Source: Paenibacillus daejeonensis DSM 15491 (GTDB lineage Bacteria; Bacillota; Bacilli; Paenibacillales; Paenibacillaceae). From it: a stretch of 64,000 nucleotides of DNA. A program made the translations under genes and the position numbers. The notes under the pieces are model-generated. The model made no database searches and was not told where the DNA came from. It was given only the letters and a program-made list of their open reading frames with translations. The stretch is from assembly GCF_000378385.1 (NCBI RefSeq), contig NZ_KB899667.1, positions 1-64,000 on the forward strand, given 5' to 3'. Positions 8,801 through 15,407 of the stretch are shown one piece after another; position 1 is the first letter of the stretch, and each line of letters starts with the position of its first letter.

Positions 8801-8995
8801 ACGGCTGTTGTCCTCCGACTGCATGAGTATGGCGGCAGCCGCGGCGAGGTGCGAATTGCAAGCGACTACGGAATCCGCGCGTGGCAGGCATGCGATCTGC
8901 TGGAGCGTCCAGAGGGCGAGCGCGCCACGAGTGGCGAGATTCGCACAGTGATTAAGCCTTATGAGCTCCTTACCTTCCTGTTCGAACTCTCTTAA
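5852..8995 (+). CDS. Alpha-mannosidase, glycoside hydrolase family 38, cytosolic
   Basis: A 1047-residue GH38 enzyme of the bacterial/Ams1 type. It has an N-terminal beta domain (about 1-230), then the catalytic barrel with HTHID at 242-246 (zinc ligands), the nucleophile Asp356 in WLPDVFGYSW, a helical bundle around 520-600, and C-terminal beta-sandwich domains. There is no signal peptide, so it acts on imported mannosides or mannose-containing oligosaccharides, releasing mannose with retention. AGAGGAGGA at about 5836-5844 supports the ATG. It is probably transcribed alone: a promoter/operator precedes it and a terminator follows at 9009. Control by the upstream LacI-type protein is likely. 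No sugar transporter is adjacent. Confidence 0.95.
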   Translation: MFWTKEKLQDRLTMLEPLRYRDAMTLSCHWQDDEEGAIGTVPPNPSAAEPVELGTRWLGKDRYIWLTSEAPIPAEWQGRKVLGRFNFGVGAGTSGFESLLFVDGEPYQGVDTNHQEVFFAGEAAGRTLQLAFRLWSGLGGYNSQAINEHQLKQAELCWLDEAVDDLYYTARAMLATVHELRDNTAEHHELLTRLDRAFRLLDWSRPGSEAFYQSAAEARLALRESLSELPKHHPVTIQCIGHTHIDVAWLWRLKHTREKSARSFATVLRLMEQDPEYVFLQTQPQLYEYIKKDYPSIYEGIKQRVAEGRWEAGGAMWLEADCNLSSGESLVRQLLHGIRFFQREFDAHCDYLWLPDVFGYSWALPQILAKSGIKTFMTTKISWNQYNRMPHDTFTWRGIDGTEILTHFITTPDPGGSEGSFYYTYNGAIMPETIQGIWDAYRDKNINQKLLLAYGYGDGGGGVNREMLEMRRRLADMPGLPQVTTGRADAYFEELQETVASSDQYIHTWDGELYLELHRGTYTSQAFIKRMNRKLELLYRETEWLAVRQALAQGWQSYPQEALYEGWNIVLRNQFHDIIPGSSIKEVYDDCKEEYAEAERVASEAWTAAAEALTNESEAEEKRQAFTVWNSANWSRTEEAVILSLSDVSGSWEDEQGKALVAQYDGTNNRWSVLVPDVPGLGQRTIYFRSEKENQTGDSPFRIGASEIESPFYIIAWDEAGRLSRVFDKEAGREVLAPGEQGNVLQVFEDKPKSRHEAWDIDLYYQEKMRTVDKLEAVRVAECGPLYVAVDFSWTYMDSTIEQRMILHAGDRRIDFVTRADWQEKRQLLKVAFPVDIRATEATYDIQFGNVRRPTHWNTSWDYARFESVGHQWADLSERGYGVSLMNDCKYGYDIKDHTMRLTLIKSAIVPDPTADLGEHLFTYSLLPHCGDWLEGETVTSAFALNQPLSVSRGTAVGLAASLFTIEGDAHVLVDAVKKSEDGTAVVLRLHEYGGSRGEVRIASDYGIRAWQACDLLERPEGERATSGEIRTVIKPYELLTFLFELS

Positions 8996-9008
8996 TTCGC
9001 TCTATGAA

Positions 9009-9047
9009 CGGTCCTGTCTGGCTTTGATGCCGGGCAGGATCGTTTTT
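9009..9047 (+). terminator. Terminator after the alpha-mannosidase gene
   Basis: The arms GGTCCTGTCTGGC and GCCGGGCAGGATC pair with several G-T wobbles and are followed by six T. It closes the mannosidase transcript before the AraC gene. Confidence 0.75.
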
Positions 9048-9054
9048 TGCGGAT

Positions 9055-9084
9055 ATGACGATCTGCCGGTTTTTTTGTTATAAT
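9055..9084 (+). promoter_or_regulatory. Probable promoter of the AraC-family regulator gene
   Basis: TATAAT at 9079-9084 with ATGACG at 9055-9060 (18-base spacer). The -10 box overlaps an upstream TTG codon of the open frame, which argues that the true start lies further downstream at 9144. Confidence 0.5.
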
Positions 9085-9143
9085 TGAACCAGCTTCACTA
9101 CAAGGCAGTAGAGGGTCGTAAATTTAATTTAGGAGTGGACGCC

Positions 9144-10010
9144 GTGCTGGCTTCCCGCTGGAGCATCCATACCGAGACGATCTATTTCAGATACCGCGAC
9201 GAGCAGCCGATTGAGGCTGTGTTTCACTCGCATCCGCAATATGAGATCTATTATTTTCATGAAGGCGCCTGCAGTTTCCTGATCGGGGAGCGCATCTATG
9301 AGTTGGAGCCCGGCGATCTGATCATCATGCACGGCATGACGCTCCATTGCGCCAATGCAGCCAAGGACCAGCCCTATATCCGTTCGGTCTGTCACTTTCA
9401 TGTCGGCTATGTGCAGGAGATGCTGCGGATTCCCGGTGGCGCGGACATTCTGGAGCCCTTCACCCGGCTCAAAAATGCCCGTCTGCGCCTCCAGCCCCGG
9501 CAGCAGGCAGAGGTGGAGGGACTTTTGCTGCGCCTGCACGAATGCAATGTGCCACAGGACAAGCTGGCTCACGTCCAGTATCATCTGGCTTTTCTCGAGC
9601 TGTTGACGCGGATCTGCCGATGGTGTGAAACGCTATTGGCCGAGCCATCAGCCGCCTCGTCAGAGAAGCTGCAGCATGTGCAGGATATGATTACCTATGT
9701 TGAGCAACATTATATGGAAGACCTTCATCTGGAGGATCTGGAACGGGAGCTGCATCTGAATCGCCATTATCTGTCCAAGCTGTTCAAACGCGTCACGGGG
9801 GTTACGATTTTTCATTACTTGTTCGAGCGCCGGATTAATCAATCCTGCATTCTGATGGCGATGTACCGGTCATCGACGCTCACTGAGATATCCTACCGGG
9901 TCGGCTTCAAGCATCCGGCACACTTCACCCGTGTCTTCAAGCGTTATGTCGGCGTTACCCCTGAGCAATATCGCAAACAATTGGAGCGTTCTGAGAAAGG
10001 GGAGGCGTAA
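9144..10010 (+). CDS. AraC-family regulator with cupin sensor domain
   Basis: Predicted 288 residues. The N-terminal half is a cupin-like ligand-binding domain (HSHPQYEIYYFHEGACSFLI, then LEPGDLIIMHG). The last 100 residues carry two helix-turn-helix motifs of the AraC type (LHLNRHYLSKLFKRVTGV and LTEISYRVGFKHPAHFTRVF). The frame is open back to a TTG at 9084, but that codon overlaps a -10 box. The GTG at 9144 has AGGAGTGG at 9131-9138 and is chosen. It lies between the mannosidase gene and the SDR-LarA-kinase operon on the same strand, so it may activate either; the downstream operon starting at 10191 is the more likely target. The effector is unknown, probably a sugar or sugar acid. Confidence 0.88.
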   Translation: MLASRWSIHTETIYFRYRDEQPIEAVFHSHPQYEIYYFHEGACSFLIGERIYELEPGDLIIMHGMTLHCANAAKDQPYIRSVCHFHVGYVQEMLRIPGGADILEPFTRLKNARLRLQPRQQAEVEGLLLRLHECNVPQDKLAHVQYHLAFLELLTRICRWCETLLAEPSAASSEKLQHVQDMITYVEQHYMEDLHLEDLERELHLNRHYLSKLFKRVTGVTIFHYLFERRINQSCILMAMYRSSTLTEISYRVGFKHPAHFTRVFKRYVGVTPEQYRKQLERSEKGEA

Positions 10011-10190
10011 CGGCCTGCCAGGACTCGAAAAAATCGCTTCCAACAAGGCAACCACAGTTAAGTCAGACCTTATCTTGGGCAATGGCAGATAAGCGGGGAC
10101 GAGCCTTATGCGTTATGCTGGGCGTAAGCGGCTGCTCTGACAGAGCGGGCCGGATCCTAATCATACAGATGAAGACAGGAGCGATAGAAC

Positions 10191-10958
10191 ATGAATTTAT
10201 TTGACCTCAAAGGTACCACTTCGATCGTATTGGGCGGCAATGGCGTGCTGGGCGGCGCACTCTCGGAAGCGCTGGGTGCCCACGGCTCACGGGTAGCCAT
10301 TGTTGGCCGTGATATGGACAAAGCCGAGGAGGTGAAACGGCGCGTCGAGGAAGCGGGTGGTGAGGCGATTTGCCTCCAAGCGGACGTCACCAAGCCAGAA
10401 GACCTCGAACAGACACGGCAAGCGGTGCTGGACTGGAGCGGCAGCATTGATACGGTGGTCAATTGTTCGGGAGCCAACAGTGCAACGCCTTTTTTGGAAA
10501 TTGAGATGGAAGAATGGGATCGAATCATGGATGTGAATCTGAAGAGCGTGGTGCTCTCCAGTCAGATCTTCGGTAAGCAGATGATTGCCCAGGGTAAAGG
10601 CGGGGCCATTATTAACATTTCGTCCGTTTCGTCCGGCCCCCCATTGTCCCGGGTGTTCACATACTCCGCCTCCAAGGCGGGGGTCAACAGCGTCACCCAG
10701 TTTCTGGCCCGTGAGTTTGCACCGCATGATATCCGGGTCAATGCGATTATTCCGGGCTTCTTCCCGGCAGAACAGAACCGCAAAATATTATCCGAAGAAC
10801 GCATTGCATCGATCATGTCACACACGCCGATGGATCGTTTCGGCAAGCCCGAGGAGCTTCAGGGAGCTATCGTGTATCTGGCTTCCCGCAAAGCATCCTC
10901 GTTTGTGACAGGCACGCTGCTGCGGGTTGACGGTGGATTCGGAGCGATGACGATATGA
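10191..10958 (+). CDS. Short-chain dehydrogenase, D-mannonate oxidoreductase/fructuronate reductase-like
   Basis: A 255-residue classical SDR. The cofactor loop is GGNGVLGGAL (residues 14-23, a variant of TGxxxGxG). The catalytic YSASK motif lies in the middle, with an SSVSS serine before it. The stretch IIPGFFPAEQNR after the active site is typical of the YjmF/UxuB-like subgroup, which interconverts D-fructuronate and D-mannonate; gluconate 5-dehydrogenases are close relatives. AGGAGCG precedes the ATG. Its last codons overlap the start of the LarA-like gene (ATGA), so the two are coupled. With the next two genes it suggests a sugar-acid pathway. The substrate is inferred from subgroup and context, not shown. 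Confidence 0.85.
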   Translation: MNLFDLKGTTSIVLGGNGVLGGALSEALGAHGSRVAIVGRDMDKAEEVKRRVEEAGGEAICLQADVTKPEDLEQTRQAVLDWSGSIDTVVNCSGANSATPFLEIEMEEWDRIMDVNLKSVVLSSQIFGKQMIAQGKGGAIINISSVSSGPPLSRVFTYSASKAGVNSVTQFLAREFAPHDIRVNAIIPGFFPAEQNRKILSEERIASIMSHTPMDRFGKPEELQGAIVYLASRKASSFVTGTLLRVDGGFGAMTI

Positions 10959-12232
10959 GTGAATTGTTAAGCCAGTTAGTGCGGGATATCCCGCTGCCCC
11001 GGATGGTCAAGATCCGCCAGCGGTTCGACGATACTGAGCTGGAGGACCCGATCGCCGTGCTGCGTGAGCAGCTCGCAGGGGAAGGCTGTATGGACCGAAT
11101 TGCACCTGGCATGAAAGTGGCCATTGCGGTTGGCAGCCGCGGCGTCTCGCGCGTCGATGAGCTGACCAAGTGCGTGGTTGATGCCGTCAGAGAGGCGGGG
11201 GGCGAGCCGTTCCTGGTACCTTGTATGGGCAGTCATGGCGGAGCAACGGCTGAAGGCCAGACGGAGGTACTGGCACATCTGGGCATGAGTGAGGAACGGA
11301 TGGGCTGTCCGGTGAAATCCTCGATGGACGTCGTGTTGCTCGATAAGCTCGAGAACGGGTTGCCAGTGTATGCCGACCGAATTGCTACGGAGGAAGCGGA
11401 TGCGATCATCGTGCTGAACCGCGTCAAGCCGCACACGGCGTTCCGCGGACGGATCGAGAGCGGGCTGCTGAAGATGGTGGCAATCGGACTAGGCAAGCAA
11501 AAGGGCGCCGAAGCCTGCCATCAGCTCGGCTTCAAGTATATGGCGGAGAATGTGCCGGCAATGGCAAGTGTGATGCTGGATAAGCTGCCGATTGTGTTCG
11601 GTGTGGCTGTTGTCGAGAACGCCTACGACCGGATTCGCCGGGTGGAGGCCATTCCTGCTGAACAAATGGAAGCTCGTGAGGAAGTGCTGCTGGAGGAAGC
11701 CAAGGCGAATCTGCCGAAGTTCTTCTTCGATGCCTTCGACGTGCTGGTTATGGACTACATTGGCAAGAATATTAGCGGCGACGGTGCCGACCCCAATGTG
11801 ACGGGACGTTATCCGACCCCTTATGCGCATGGCGGACCGGACGTCAATAAGATGGTTGTTCTGGACCTGACCCCTGAATCCAAGGGCAACGCCAACGGTG
11901 TGGGAACGGCTGACTTCACGACAACGCGTCTGGTGTCCAAGGCAGACTGGCCGGGAACCTATGCCAATGGCCTGACGTCGACCGTGTGCGCGCCTACCAA
12001 GCAAGCAACTACGCTGGCCAATGACCGGGATGCCATTAAGGCGGCGGTCAAGACGTGCAACATCCTGGATTATACCACGTGCAAGCTGATCCGCATTCGG
12101 GATACCCTGCATCTGGGGGAGATCGAGATTTCTGAGACGCTGCTAGAGGAAGCGAAGCAGCATCCGCAGATTGAAGTGATCAGCGAACCGTACGAATGGA
12201 CTTTTGATGAGGAAGGATATTTGCCCAAATGA
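10955..12232 (+). CDS. LarA-family nickel-pincer-nucleotide enzyme, probable D-gluconate/D-mannonate 2-epimerase
   Basis: A 425-residue LarA-like protein (DUF2088 domain). Known LarA catalytic residues have clear counterparts: His94 in GSHGG, His160 in KPHT, Lys173 in GLLKM (the lysine that covalently holds the pincer cofactor) and His189 in ACHQLG (nickel ligand). The 66-residue spacing between the two catalytic histidines and the 16-residue Lys-to-nickel-His spacing match those I recall for Lactobacillus plantarum LarA. LarA relatives are hydroxyacid racemases or epimerases, and a D-gluconate 2-epimerase (GntE) has been described in the superfamily. Flanking mannonate-type SDR and gluconokinase-type genes point to a sugar acid rather than lactate. 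It overlaps both neighbours by four bases. The cofactor genes larE, larB and larC follow in the same cluster. Confidence 0.85.
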   Translation: MSELLSQLVRDIPLPRMVKIRQRFDDTELEDPIAVLREQLAGEGCMDRIAPGMKVAIAVGSRGVSRVDELTKCVVDAVREAGGEPFLVPCMGSHGGATAEGQTEVLAHLGMSEERMGCPVKSSMDVVLLDKLENGLPVYADRIATEEADAIIVLNRVKPHTAFRGRIESGLLKMVAIGLGKQKGAEACHQLGFKYMAENVPAMASVMLDKLPIVFGVAVVENAYDRIRRVEAIPAEQMEAREEVLLEEAKANLPKFFFDAFDVLVMDYIGKNISGDGADPNVTGRYPTPYAHGGPDVNKMVVLDLTPESKGNANGVGTADFTTTRLVSKADWPGTYANGLTSTVCAPTKQATTLANDRDAIKAAVKTCNILDYTTCKLIRIRDTLHLGEIEISETLLEEAKQHPQIEVISEPYEWTFDEEGYLPK

Positions 12233-13836
12233 ATGAGCAATCCCCTGTTGTTGTAGCAGTAGATATAGGAACAACCAGCGTGAAATCGCTGCTGATTACG
12301 CAGAAAGGCAAGGTGATTGACTGTGTGACGGTCGGTTATCCGATGATCCTGCCCCGTCCCAACATGGCGGAGCAGGACCCGGACGTCATTCTGGCTGCGG
12401 TTAAGCAAGGTGTCGGCTCATTGATGAGTCAGACTGGCTGCGCGCCGGAGCGGGTCGCCTGTGTTTCCTTCAGCAGTGCGATGCACAGCCTGATTGCTCT
12501 CGATGAAGCGGAGCGTCCGCTCACAGGGAGCATTATCTGGGCGGATCAGCGCTCGGCGGCGCAAGCGGAGGCCTTGCAGTCTTCCGGTCAAGGCTTGGCG
12601 ATCTATCAGCGCACGGGCACGCCGATCCATCCGATGTCCCCGCTCACCAAGCTGCTGTGGCTGAAGGAGCATCGTCCAGATGTGACGGCCACTGCGCATG
12701 CGTATGTAGGCATCAAGGAATATATTCTGTTGAAGTTATTCGGTCAATTGGTTGTCGACTACTCCGTCGCCAGTGCGACCGGTCTGTTCAACCTCCGCGA
12801 GCTGACATGGGACCGTGAAGCACTGGCATTAACCGGGGTTCGCGAGGATCAGCTGCCGAGGCCTGTACCGGTATCGTATCAGTTGAGCGGTCTGTCGGCG
12901 GAAGATGCCAAGCTGCTGGGTCTTGCCCCGGAGACGCCATTCGTAATCGGTGCTTCGGACGGGGTGCTGGCCAACCTCGGGATCGGCGTGTTGTCCCCGG
13001 AGCGGGTAGCCGTCTCCATCGGAACGAGCAGTGCCGTCCGTACGATCGTGCCAGAGCCCACTCTCGACAGCGAAGGCAAGTTGTTCTGTTATGCATTGGA
13101 TGAGAACCACTGGGCCATCGGCGGCGCTTCGAACAATGCAGGCATTGTCTTGCGCTGGCTGGCTGATCAGTTGCTCAAGGACGATCCGGGCATCCATGGC
13201 ACGCCGGGTGAGGATCCGTTCGAGAAGCTGCTGGCCCAAGCGGAGCAAGTGCAGCCAGGAGCCAACGGTCTGCTGTTCCTGCCGATGCTTACCGGCGAGC
13301 GTGCCCCTTATTGGAATGCCAACAGCCGCGGTGTCTTCTTCGGCTTGTCGCTGTCGCATGGCAAGCCTCACATGGTGCGTGCTGCCATCGAGGGCATCCT
13401 GGTCCAGATTGCATCCATCGTCCATTTGATGGAGCGAATGGACGTAAGGCCGCAGGAGGTCTGCGCCTCCGGTGGACTGACGCGTTCCCGCTTCATCTGC
13501 CAGCTGCTGGCGGACATGATTGGCTTGCCGGTTATCGTGCCGGAAGTCATCGAGAGCTCCGGACTCGGCGCTGCGATGGTCGGCTTTGAGGCGGTTGGTC
13601 TGAACATGCATACCACTGGCGAGGATGGCGAGCCGGAGGCCCCGGCGGTTGCAGCGGCAGCGGAGAAGGGCGCAGCGCAAGAGGTGCGTTACGAACCGAA
13701 TCCGGCGCACCGCGAGCTGTATGCTCGCTTGCTGACCCTTCATGCCAAGGTGAATGAAGGACTGAAGGATACGTTCAGTGAGATAACCGAGCTGCAGGCA
13801 GCGGACGAGAGTCAGCTGACCGGCGTATTGAACTAA
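12229..13836 (+). CDS. FGGY-family carbohydrate kinase, gluconokinase-like
   Basis: A 535-residue FGGY kinase. The N-terminal ATP/sugar lobe starts with VAVDIGTTSVKSLL, the second lobe carries the GASDGV and GTSSAVR phosphate-binding segments, and the ERAPYWNANSRGVFFGL and ASGGLTRS motifs follow. The overall form resembles Bacillus gluconokinase (about 513 residues). A C-terminal tail of about 40 extra residues is rich in Glu and Ala. The ATG overlaps the LarA-like stop (ATGA), so it is translationally coupled. It would trap gluconate made by the 2-epimerase as 6-phosphogluconate, feeding the pentose phosphate pathway. Other sugar substrates such as xylulose cannot be excluded from sequence alone. 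Confidence 0.85.
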   Translation: MNEQSPVVVAVDIGTTSVKSLLITQKGKVIDCVTVGYPMILPRPNMAEQDPDVILAAVKQGVGSLMSQTGCAPERVACVSFSSAMHSLIALDEAERPLTGSIIWADQRSAAQAEALQSSGQGLAIYQRTGTPIHPMSPLTKLLWLKEHRPDVTATAHAYVGIKEYILLKLFGQLVVDYSVASATGLFNLRELTWDREALALTGVREDQLPRPVPVSYQLSGLSAEDAKLLGLAPETPFVIGASDGVLANLGIGVLSPERVAVSIGTSSAVRTIVPEPTLDSEGKLFCYALDENHWAIGGASNNAGIVLRWLADQLLKDDPGIHGTPGEDPFEKLLAQAEQVQPGANGLLFLPMLTGERAPYWNANSRGVFFGLSLSHGKPHMVRAAIEGILVQIASIVHLMERMDVRPQEVCASGGLTRSRFICQLLADMIGLPVIVPEVIESSGLGAAMVGFEAVGLNMHTTGEDGEPEAPAVAAAAEKGAAQEVRYEPNPAHRELYARLLTLHAKVNEGLKDTFSEITELQAADESQLTGVLN

Positions 13837-13854
13837 TAGATAAGTAACCGAAGG

Positions 13855-13888
13855 TAGAGGGGAGGCGCGGCTGACGCGCTCCCCTCTA
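13855..13888 (+). other. Stable hairpin between kinase and larE, no T-run
   Basis: TAGAGGGGAG and CTCCCCTCTA pair, with a GC-rich inner stem around GCTGA. No T-run follows, so it is more likely an mRNA-processing or partial-termination structure separating the enzyme genes from the cofactor genes than a full terminator. Confidence 0.6.
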
Positions 13889-13899
13889 TCCTTACTTCG

Positions 13900-14733
13900 A
13901 TGAAGGTAGTGATAACGATGCTGCAGGACAAACATACACGGCTGCAAGGCCTGCTTTCCGAGATGGGCCGGGTCATCGTCGCTTTCTCGGGCGGCGTCGA
14001 CAGCACGCTGCTGCTCAAAGTAGCGCTTGATACGCTGGGCAGTGACCGGGTGCTGGCCGTCACCGCTGATTCGGAGACGTACCCTTCCCGCGAGCTGGAG
14101 GATGCCCGCCGTCTAGCGGCTGAGCTGGGTGCGCGGCATGAGGTGGTCTATACCTCCGAGCTGTCGATTCCCGGCTACGCCGAGAACACGCCAAACCGCT
14201 GTTATTTTTGCAAGCGCAACCTGTTCGAAGAACTGCTGCCGCTGCTCTCCAGGGAAGGCTACCAGACAATTGTGTTCGGTCTGATCGCCGACGATATGGG
14301 TGAGCACCGCCCTGGTGTGCGTGCTGCTTCGGAGTTGGGTGTGCGAGGACCGCTGCAGGAAGCTGGCTTGCACAAGCATGAGATCCGGGCCCTGGCCCAG
14401 GAGCTAGGGGTCAGCAACTGGGACAAGCCTTCCTTTGCCTGCTTGTCCTCGCGAATTGCCTATGGTGAGGAGATCACGCTGCCCAAGCTGACGCGTGTCG
14501 ATCAGGCGGAGCAGTACCTGCATGGCCTGGGCTTCCGCCAGGTGCGTGTGCGGGTGCACGGTGAGATGGCCCGCATTGAAGTGGAACCAGCACTGCTGCC
14601 CGCGCTGGCGGAGGTGGGCGAATCGGTATCCGGCTATCTGCGGTCGCTCGGCTTCACCTACGTCACGATGGATCTGACCGGCTACAAGAGCGGCAGCATG
14701 AATCGGGTATTAGAAAGCGAGGCGGGCGCGTGA
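13900..14733 (+). CDS. larE: LarE, sulfur-inserting enzyme of nickel-pincer cofactor synthesis (iron-sulfur type)
   Basis: A 277-residue PP-loop ATPase with SGGVDS at 30-35. LarE adenylates and thiolates the pyridinium dicarboxylate intermediate of the nickel-pincer nucleotide. L. plantarum LarE sacrifices one cysteine. This protein instead has three cysteines, Cys101 and Cys104 (NRCYFCK) and Cys181 (ACLSSR), the pattern of LarE proteins that hold a [4Fe-4S] cluster carrying the extra sulfide. The mechanism is therefore inferred to be catalytic rather than suicidal. No good ribosome binding site precedes the ATG at 13900. An ATG at 13918 with upstream AAGG is an alternative. The stop overlaps larB. 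Confidence 0.92.
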   Translation: MKVVITMLQDKHTRLQGLLSEMGRVIVAFSGGVDSTLLLKVALDTLGSDRVLAVTADSETYPSRELEDARRLAAELGARHEVVYTSELSIPGYAENTPNRCYFCKRNLFEELLPLLSREGYQTIVFGLIADDMGEHRPGVRAASELGVRGPLQEAGLHKHEIRALAQELGVSNWDKPSFACLSSRIAYGEEITLPKLTRVDQAEQYLHGLGFRQVRVRVHGEMARIEVEPALLPALAEVGESVSGYLRSLGFTYVTMDLTGYKSGSMNRVLESEAGA

Positions 14734-15407
14734 GTTCATTTGAGGATTTGGGCTTTTGCAAGCTGGACATAGACCGGGAGGAACGGACCGGATTTCCCGA
14801 GGTGGTGTTCGGTGCAGGCAAGACGATCGAGCAGATTGAGGCGATTGTGCGCCGGCTCATCACGCACCACAACCGTGCCTTGGTCACCCGGCTAACGCCC
14901 GAGCGGGGAGAGCAGCTAGCGGCATTGGTTCCCGGAGCGGTCTTCCACGAGGCATCAGGCCTGCTGCAGGTTGGTGACGCCGAGGTACGCTTCCCCGGTC
15001 ATGTAGCGGTACTGTGCGGTGGTACCAGTGATATCCCGGTTGCCGAGGAGGCGGCCCTTACCGCTGAATGGATGGGCTGCCGCGTGCAGCGCATCTATGA
15101 TGTAGGCGTGGCGGGTATCGACCGGCTGCTTGCTTACCGTGAGGAGATTCGCCGGGCGCATGTTGTAATCGTTGTCGCCGGCATGGAGGGCGCGCTCGCC
15201 AGCGTGGTCGGCGGCATGGTGCGGCGCCCAGTCGTTGCGGTTCCGACATCTGTTGGCTACGGAGCGCATATGCAGGGCGTGACGCCGATGCTGGCGATGA
15301 TGACCTCTTGTGCTTCTGGTGTCGCTGTGATGAATATCGACAACGGCTTTGGCGCCGCCTTCTACGCCAGCACCATCCTGCAACTGGTGAAGGAGGCGAA
15401 TGACTGA
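14730..15407 (+). CDS. larB: LarB, nicotinate adenine dinucleotide carboxylase/hydrolase
   Basis: A 225-residue LarB. The C-terminal two thirds has the PurE-like fold, with the phosphate loop CGGTSD near residues 96-101. Glu153 in GMEGAL and Cys194 in TSCASG are 41 residues apart, the same distance as the catalytic Glu180 and Cys221 that I recall for L. plantarum LarB. The enzyme carboxylates the pyridinium ring of NaAD and cleaves the pyrophosphate, the first step to the nickel-pincer nucleotide. The GTG start overlaps the larE stop (GTGA), and its stop overlaps the larC start (TGATG), so larE, larB and larC form one coupled unit. Confidence 0.93.
   Translation: MSSFEDLGFCKLDIDREERTGFPEVVFGAGKTIEQIEAIVRRLITHHNRALVTRLTPERGEQLAALVPGAVFHEASGLLQVGDAEVRFPGHVAVLCGGTSDIPVAEEAALTAEWMGCRVQRIYDVGVAGIDRLLAYREEIRRAHVVIVVAGMEGALASVVGGMVRRPVVAVPTSVGYGAHMQGVTPMLAMMTSCASGVAVMNIDNGFGAAFYASTILQLVKEAND

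Noticed and set aside
7700-8824. 374-codon minus-strand frame opposite the alpha-mannosidase gene
   Set aside because: A shadow frame caused by GC-rich codon use in the GH38 gene; no start signal or domain is seen.
9084-9143. Extended N-terminus of the AraC-family regulator from the TTG at 9084
   Set aside because: The TTG overlaps a perfect TATAAT box; the GTG at 9144 has a good ribosome binding site.
10955-12232. Lactate racemase as the specific function of the LarA homologue
   Set aside because: Coupling to a mannonate-type SDR and a gluconokinase-like gene, and no lactate permease or dehydrogenase nearby, makes a sugar-acid epimerase more likely; the question stays open.
12829-13947. 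372-codon minus-strand frame opposite the FGGY kinase
   Set aside because: It spans the kinase and the following hairpin in antisense, has low-complexity arginine- and glutamine-rich translation, and lacks start signals.
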